In this document: positions 7,458 through 10,692 of the stretch, piece after piece
Position numbering within the stretch: position 1 is the stretch's first letter
Layout: the number at the start of each line of letters is the position of its first letter
Assembly (NCBI GenBank): GCA_005879205.1
Contig: VBLD01000019.1
Coordinates: 11,454-22,145 of the forward strand
Reading direction: 5' to 3'
DNA from: Deltaproteobacteria bacterium
Lineage (GTDB): Bacteria; Desulfobacterota; Binatia; DP-6
DNA length: 10,692 nt
Notes under the pieces: model-generated
What the model was told of the DNA's origin: nothing
Database searches by the model: none
Seen by the model: only the letters and a program-made list of their open reading frames with translations
Made by a program: the position numbers and the translations under genes

Positions 7458-8284
7458 GGCGCGGTTCCCCGTCGGAGCAGCGGCAGGGTGAGCACGACGC
7501 TCAGCAGGGCGAGCAGGCTCGACGCCGCCGCGGCGGCACCGTCGTTCCCGTAGTCGGACCACTGGTGGTAGGCGTAGGTCGAGAGTACGGGCAGGCCCTC
7601 GGCCCCGGTCAGCATGAGCGGCGTCGCAAAGACGCGCAGCGCGTCGAGCCCGCGCAGGAGCACGGCCGAGAGGAGCGCGGGGCGGAGCAACGGCAGCGTG
7701 ATGAACGCGAAGCGCCTGAGCGCACCGGCGCCGTCGAGCCGCGCCGCCTCGGCGATCTCGTCGGGGATCGAGGCGAGCGCCGCGAGCAGCATGAGGAACA
7801 CGACGGGCGTCACGTGCCAGGCGTCGACCGCCACCACGGTGAAGAAGGTGAGCACGCGGCCGGGAACCAGCCAGTCGACCGGCGCGAAGCCCGCCGCCGC
7901 GAGCGCCGCGTTCGCGTAGCCGCGCGGCGCGAAGACGTAGCGCATGACGGTGAGGAAGACCACCTCGGGCAGCGCGAACGGGACGACGACGATTGCACGG
8001 AGCAGCCGCCGCCCGGGGAGGCGCGCGGCCAGAAGGACCGCGAGGGCGAGGCCACCGGCCACCTCGACGGCGACGATCGCCGCCGGCAGCAGCACGTTTC
8101 CGGCGAGCGCCCGCCAGAAGAGCCCGTCGCCGGTGACGAGACGGAAGTTGGCGAGGCTGGGAAAGTGGCCGGTGAGCGTGTCGGTGAACGACAGCTTCAC
8201 GGCATACAGGCTCGGCTGGACGAGAAAGGCCGCCAGGTAGAGGAGGAGCGGCGCGGCCGGCGCCCAGGCACGCAAGCGCGGCAC
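7454..8284 (-). CDS. ABC importer inner-membrane permease 1 (MalF/UgpA-like)
   Basis: The first membrane subunit of the importer, 276 residues. Hydrophobic segments lie at roughly residues 9-28, 62-87, 96-117, 145-170, 200-215 and 251-270. The EAA loop for contact with the ATPase reads EIAEAARLDGAG (176-187), followed by FITLPLLRPALL, the usual continuation in sugar permeases. A periplasmic stretch with LSFTDTL after the first helix is typical of the UgpA/MalF group, although the extra large periplasmic loop of MalF itself is absent. The start is a GTG three bases after the binding-protein stop, and its own stop overlaps the GTG of permease 2 by four bases. The tight packing argues for one transcript and coupled translation of the whole importer. 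Confidence 0.93.
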   Translation of the reverse strand: MPRLRAWAPAAPLLLYLAAFLVQPSLYAVKLSFTDTLTGHFPSLANFRLVTGDGLFWRALAGNVLLPAAIVAVEVAGGLALAVLLAARLPGRRLLRAIVVVPFALPEVVFLTVMRYVFAPRGYANAALAAAGFAPVDWLVPGRVLTFFTVVAVDAWHVTPVVFLMLLAALASIPDEIAEAARLDGAGALRRFAFITLPLLRPALLSAVLLRGLDALRVFATPLMLTGAEGLPVLSTYAYHQWSDYGNDGAAAAASSLLALLSVVLTLPLLRRGTAP

Positions 8285-8287
8285 GGC

Positions 8288-9430
8288 CTATCGGTCCCGC
8301 GCGGCGTCGCTCGCCGCGGCGTGCAGCACCGCATCGGGGTTCCGGTGCTCGAAGACGACGGCGCGAAACGCCTCCTGCCAGCGCCGGCTGAGCGCGGCGT
8401 AGTCGGGACGCGCCGGCCTCGGCCGGACCTCGGAGCGCATGGCCGCGAACCCGGCCAGCGCCTCGCCGCCGTCCGCCACCGCGACGTCGCCACGCGGCGA
8501 GAACCAGCCGAGGCGCCGGGCGAGCTCCGTCTGGACGTCGTGGGCCAGGAGGTGGTGCACGAGGCGGAGGGCTGCGGCGCGGTGCGGCGCGTTGCACGGG
8601 ATGCCGAGATAGCCGCCGCCGAGGACCGTCGCCCGTCCGCGGGGTCCGCGCGGCAGCGGCGCCGAACGGACCGGCTCCGGACTGAGCCCCTGGCTGGCGT
8701 AGAGCGACATCACGAAGGGCCAGTTGAGGTGCAGCACGATCTCGCCGCGCGCCATCGCCTCGGCGACGGTGGGCTCCCTGAAGGTGGCACTCTCCGGATG
8801 GAGGTAGGGGGCGAGCTCGGCGAAGAACCGGAAGGCGGCGAGCGCGCCCGCGTCGTCCAGGACGTCGCCGCTGCCGCCGGCCGCCCAGACGAACGGCAGC
8901 ACGTCGCAGGTCAGGCCCTCGTACAGCGACCCCTTGAACGCGACCTTGCCGGGATGGGCGCGGGCGACGGCCAGGAGCTCGGGCCAGTCATCGGGCGGCC
9001 GACCGAGCACCGCGTGGTCGTAGACGACCGCCTGCCAGCCCAGACGATGGGGCAGGAAGCGGAGCCCGTCGATCGTGCCCGCGCGCACCGCGTCGGCTGA
9101 GAGCGCGTCGAGCTCGGACTTCACCTCGGCCGGCTCGAAGGGACACACGTGCGGCGCGGCCGACGCGAGGGCGTAGACGTCGAGCTCGACCAGATCGAGC
9201 GTGCCGCTCCCGGCCACCGCCTCGGCGGCGAGCGCGCGACGGATGTCGGCGTACTGCTGCGGCACGACGACGACGCGGAGCCCGCTCGCGCGCTCGAAGT
9301 CTGCCACTACCGCCCGGTAGACCGGGAGCTCGCTCGGCAGCAGCGCCACGGCCGCAGTGAGCGACGGTCGTTCGCGGCGACAGCAGACGAGGAGCGACGC
9401 TGCGATCGCCACCGCCGTCCGGGCGCGCAT
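8288..9430 (-). CDS. ABC importer extracellular solute-binding protein (family 1-like)
   Basis: The periplasmic ligand receptor of the importer, 380 residues from this start. Residues 1-15 are a short signal peptide (Arg2, Arg4, then AVAIAASLLV), followed by Cys16-Cys17 and a charged RRERPS stretch. This looks like a lipoprotein signal, but the residue before the cysteine is Val (or Cys) instead of the usual Gly/Ala/Ser, so lipidation is less certain. The body resembles family 1 binding proteins: LPVYRAVVADFERASGLRVVVV, then GTLDLVELDVYALA and a C-terminal GGGYLGIPCNAPH segment. An upstream in-frame ATG at 9454 would add eight residues (MLCDLVWP). I prefer 9430 because it gives a conventional positively charged N terminus; ribosome sites do not settle it. 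The gene lies 3 bases before permease 1. The ligand is unknown; a sugar is inferred from subunit types and neighbours only. Confidence 0.88.
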   Translation of the reverse strand: MRARTAVAIAASLLVCCRRERPSLTAAVALLPSELPVYRAVVADFERASGLRVVVVPQQYADIRRALAAEAVAGSGTLDLVELDVYALASAAPHVCPFEPAEVKSELDALSADAVRAGTIDGLRFLPHRLGWQAVVYDHAVLGRPPDDWPELLAVARAHPGKVAFKGSLYEGLTCDVLPFVWAAGGSGDVLDDAGALAAFRFFAELAPYLHPESATFREPTVAEAMARGEIVLHLNWPFVMSLYASQGLSPEPVRSAPLPRGPRGRATVLGGGYLGIPCNAPHRAAALRLVHHLLAHDVQTELARRLGWFSPRGDVAVADGGEALAGFAAMRSEVRPRPARPDYAALSRRWQEAFRAVVFEHRNPDAVLHAAASDAARDR

Positions 9431-9455
9431 GGGCCACACGAGATCGCATAACATC

Positions 9456-9479
9456 CCCCGATCCCGCCGACCATCGGGG
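9456..9479 (-). promoter_or_regulatory. Perfect hairpin in front of the binding-protein gene
   Basis: CCCCGAT at 9456-9462 pairs exactly with ATCGGGG at 9473-9479, with a 10-base loop. It fills most of the 30-base gap between the YihY-family gene and the binding-protein gene, and on the minus-strand transcript it lies right before the possible ATG at 9454. There is no run of T after it in either direction, so it is not a textbook intrinsic terminator. It may lower read-through, protect an mRNA end or control access to the start. Function is inferred. Confidence 0.4.
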
Positions 9480-9484
9480 TGCGC

Positions 9485-10348
9485 TCAGGCGCCCGCCGTG
9501 CGTCGCGAGCCCCAGCGGCGCGAGTACACCTCGGTGAACTCGGCGCCGAGAAGAAGGATCTGCGCGGAGTAGTAGATCCACAGGAGCACGAGGACGAGCG
9601 AGCCGGCGGCCCCGTACACCGAGGTGGCGCCGGCACGGCCGAGGTAGATGCCGATCAGGCTCTTGCCAGCCGTGAAGAGGATGGCCGTGCAGGCCGCGCC
9701 GAGCCACACGTCGCGCCAGGCGAGCTCGACGGCGGGAAGCACCTTGTAGACGAGCGCGAAGAGTCCGCTCACGACGACGAAGGAGAGCCCGAAGTTGAGC
9801 GGCGGCAGCACGCGCGCGGCGACCGGCAGGCGCGCCGCAAGCAGGTCGTGCACCGCCGCGAGGGCGGCCGAGAGCACGAGGGAGACGAGCAGCAGGAAGC
9901 CGATGCCGAGGATCATGCCGACGTAGGCCAGGCGCTGCCGCACGGCCGCCCGCACGCCGCCGCCCCGTCGGCCGCTCGCCTCTGCCCCGAAGATCTGGTC
10001 GAGCGCCGCCTGGAGCTGACCGAAGACTCCCGACGCCCCGAGCAGCATGGTGCCGAGGCTCACGAGGGTGGCGACCACGCCCGACGCCGGGCGGCTCGCG
10101 CGCACGATCATCCCCTCGATCATCTTCGCCCCGTCGGGGCCCATCAGGCCCTCGATCTGCGCCACGATCTCGCCCTGCGCGGCCGCGCGCCCGAGCGCGA
10201 GGCCGGCGACGGCGATCACCAGCACGAGCAGCGGCGCCAGCGCGAAGAGCGTGTAGTAGGCGAGCGCGGCACCGAGGACGAGGGCACGGTCGCGCTGCCA
10301 TTCGGCGAGCACCTCGCGCAGGAAGAGGACGAACGGGTGGCGAGACAC
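9485..10348 (-). CDS. YihY/BrkB-family integral membrane protein
   Basis: A 287-residue membrane protein of the YihY/virulence factor BrkB family. About six hydrophobic segments are visible: residues 23-51, 88-110, 141-165, 185-205, 213-236 and 246-268. Family hallmarks are ALAYYTLFALAPLL (28-41) in the first segment, YKVLP (201-205), and the C-terminal SVYGAAGS segment leading into LLGAEFTEVY. The usual polar stretch between segments 1 and 2 is present (QIEGLMGPDGAKMIEGMI). It was once annotated as ribonuclease BN by error; the molecular function of the family is not established, and transport or envelope roles have been proposed. The start is a GTG with the purine-rich stretch GGGGAGGGAG directly before it (10349-10358). 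It lies between the dehydrogenase and the importer on the same strand, so it may be co-transcribed with either, but a link to sugar uptake is not evident. Confidence 0.92.
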   Translation of the reverse strand: MSRHPFVLFLREVLAEWQRDRALVLGAALAYYTLFALAPLLVLVIAVAGLALGRAAAQGEIVAQIEGLMGPDGAKMIEGMIVRASRPASGVVATLVSLGTMLLGASGVFGQLQAALDQIFGAEASGRRGGGVRAAVRQRLAYVGMILGIGFLLLVSLVLSAALAAVHDLLAARLPVAARVLPPLNFGLSFVVVSGLFALVYKVLPAVELAWRDVWLGAACTAILFTAGKSLIGIYLGRAGATSVYGAAGSLVLVLLWIYYSAQILLLGAEFTEVYSRRWGSRRTAGA

Positions 10349-10358
10349 CTCCCTCCCC
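10349..10358 (-). promoter_or_regulatory. Purine-rich ribosome binding site before the YihY-family gene
   Basis: On the minus strand GGGGAGGGAG abuts the GTG start. Its GGAGG core is only 3 bases from the start, closer than usual, but it is the best such sequence near the open frame, and no other start codon lies near it in frame. Confidence 0.45.
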
Positions 10359-10419
10359 TATAGTGCGGCCCCCCCGGTGCCCGAAAGACCTCGAGGCGCC
10401 ACGGGCGTCCGGCAGCGGT

Positions 10420-10692
10420 TCAACGCAGGCTCGACAGGCCTCCGTCCACCACGAGCTGCTGGCCCGTGATGTAGTCCGCTTCGGCCGAGAGTAGGAAGAT
10501 GGTGGCGTAGGCGACCTCCCACGCCGTCCCCTGACGCCCGAGGGGAATCGCCGTCGACGCGCGAGACGGTCGCCCCTGCGTGGCCCAGCGTCCGATGGGG
10601 GTATCGATCAATCCCGGGACCACCACGTTGGCGCGCACCCGTTTCTTCTCGCCTTCTCGCGCGACGTGCCGGCACAGACCGAAGAGCGCCGC
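10420..10692 (-). CDS. Short-chain dehydrogenase/reductase, C-terminal part (5' end outside window)
   Basis: The last 90 residues of an NAD(P)-dependent oxidoreductase of the SDR superfamily; the cofactor-binding N terminus and the Ser-Tyr-Lys catalytic residues lie beyond the right edge. The frame is open to the edge. It reads LFGLCRHVAREGEKK, the helix after the catalytic Tyr-x-x-x-Lys, then VRANVVVPGLIDTPIG, the segment that follows the cofactor site in FabG-like proteins. It ends with IPLGRQGTAWEVAYATIFLL, the SAEADYITGQ segment and VVDGGLSSLR, the canonical SDR C terminus. A GTG at 10638 is internal and not the start, because conserved sequence continues before it. The substrate cannot be told from this part; FabG itself is possible but the IPLGRQGTAWEVA form is common among SDRs of unknown substrate. 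It lies 71 bases upstream of the YihY-family gene on the same strand. Confidence 0.9.
   Translation of the reverse strand, partial: AALFGLCRHVAREGEKKRVRANVVVPGLIDTPIGRWATQGRPSRASTAIPLGRQGTAWEVAYATIFLLSAEADYITGQQLVVDGGLSSLR

Noticed and set aside
7565..9100. 511-codon open frame on the plus strand opposite permease 1 and the binding protein
   Set aside because: Composition is Arg/Glu/Gln/Gly-rich low-complexity sequence with no domain; the minus strand carries clear ABC importer genes.
9485..10348. Annotation of the YihY-family protein as ribonuclease BN
   Set aside because: That label came from a historical misassignment; the protein is an integral membrane protein with no nuclease motif.
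10357..10362. TATAGG on the minus strand just before the YihY-family GTG, like a -10 element of a leaderless transcript
   Set aside because: It has 4 of 6 matches, no -35 at the right distance, and a purine-rich ribosome site lies between it and the start, which a leaderless message would not need.
1..10692. A defence system, mobile element, CRISPR array or biosynthetic cluster
   Set aside because: All coding space is taken by metabolic, transport and membrane genes. I saw no transposase, integrase, nuclease, toxin-antitoxin pair, repeat array or composition shift.

Overview
The window is GC-rich, gene-dense chromosomal DNA (third codon positions are almost always G or C) from a bacterium. 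It carries nine protein genes, two of them cut by the window edges. Lipobox signal peptides, a periplasmic-type binding protein and a YihY/BrkB membrane protein suggest a Gram-negative (diderm) cell. The composition and the transaldolase-isomerase fusion would fit an uncultured high-GC lineage such as Rokubacteria, Binatota/Deltaproteobacteria or Myxococcota. Nothing here fixes the taxon. I see no rRNA, tRNA, CRISPR array, insertion sequence or prophage gene, and no gap between genes longer than about 90 bases.

Left block, plus strand (1-5583): a central sugar-phosphate cluster. It holds the C-terminal half of transketolase, a fused transaldolase/glucose-6-phosphate isomerase, a glucokinase of the E. 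coli Glk type, and then a small predicted lipoprotein with an SRPBCC (START-like) fold. The first three genes are separated by 10 and 4 bases and look like one operon. Glucokinase makes glucose-6-phosphate, the isomerase half converts it to fructose-6-phosphate, and transketolase and transaldolase shuttle carbon between the hexose-phosphate and pentose-phosphate pools. The lipoprotein is 91 bases further on and its link to sugar metabolism is unknown.

Middle and right block, minus strand (10692 down to 5590): the 3' end of a short-chain dehydrogenase/reductase, a YihY/BrkB-family membrane protein, and a complete carbohydrate-type ABC importer in the order binding protein, permease 1, permease 2, ATPase. 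The importer genes are separated by 3 bases or overlap by 4 and 1 bases, so they are almost certainly co-translated. Its substrate cannot be read from the sequence. The nearby glucokinase and pentose-phosphate genes make a sugar a reasonable guess: imported sugar would arrive unphosphorylated and need Glk.

The two blocks converge, with only 6 bases between the lipoprotein stop and the ATPase stop. The points most worth checking are the rearranged or extended active-site layout of the fused isomerase, the SRPBCC lipoprotein, and a perfect 7-base-pair hairpin directly in front of the binding-protein gene. I see no clearly new multi-gene system; this is mostly recognisable metabolism and transport with a few unusual details.
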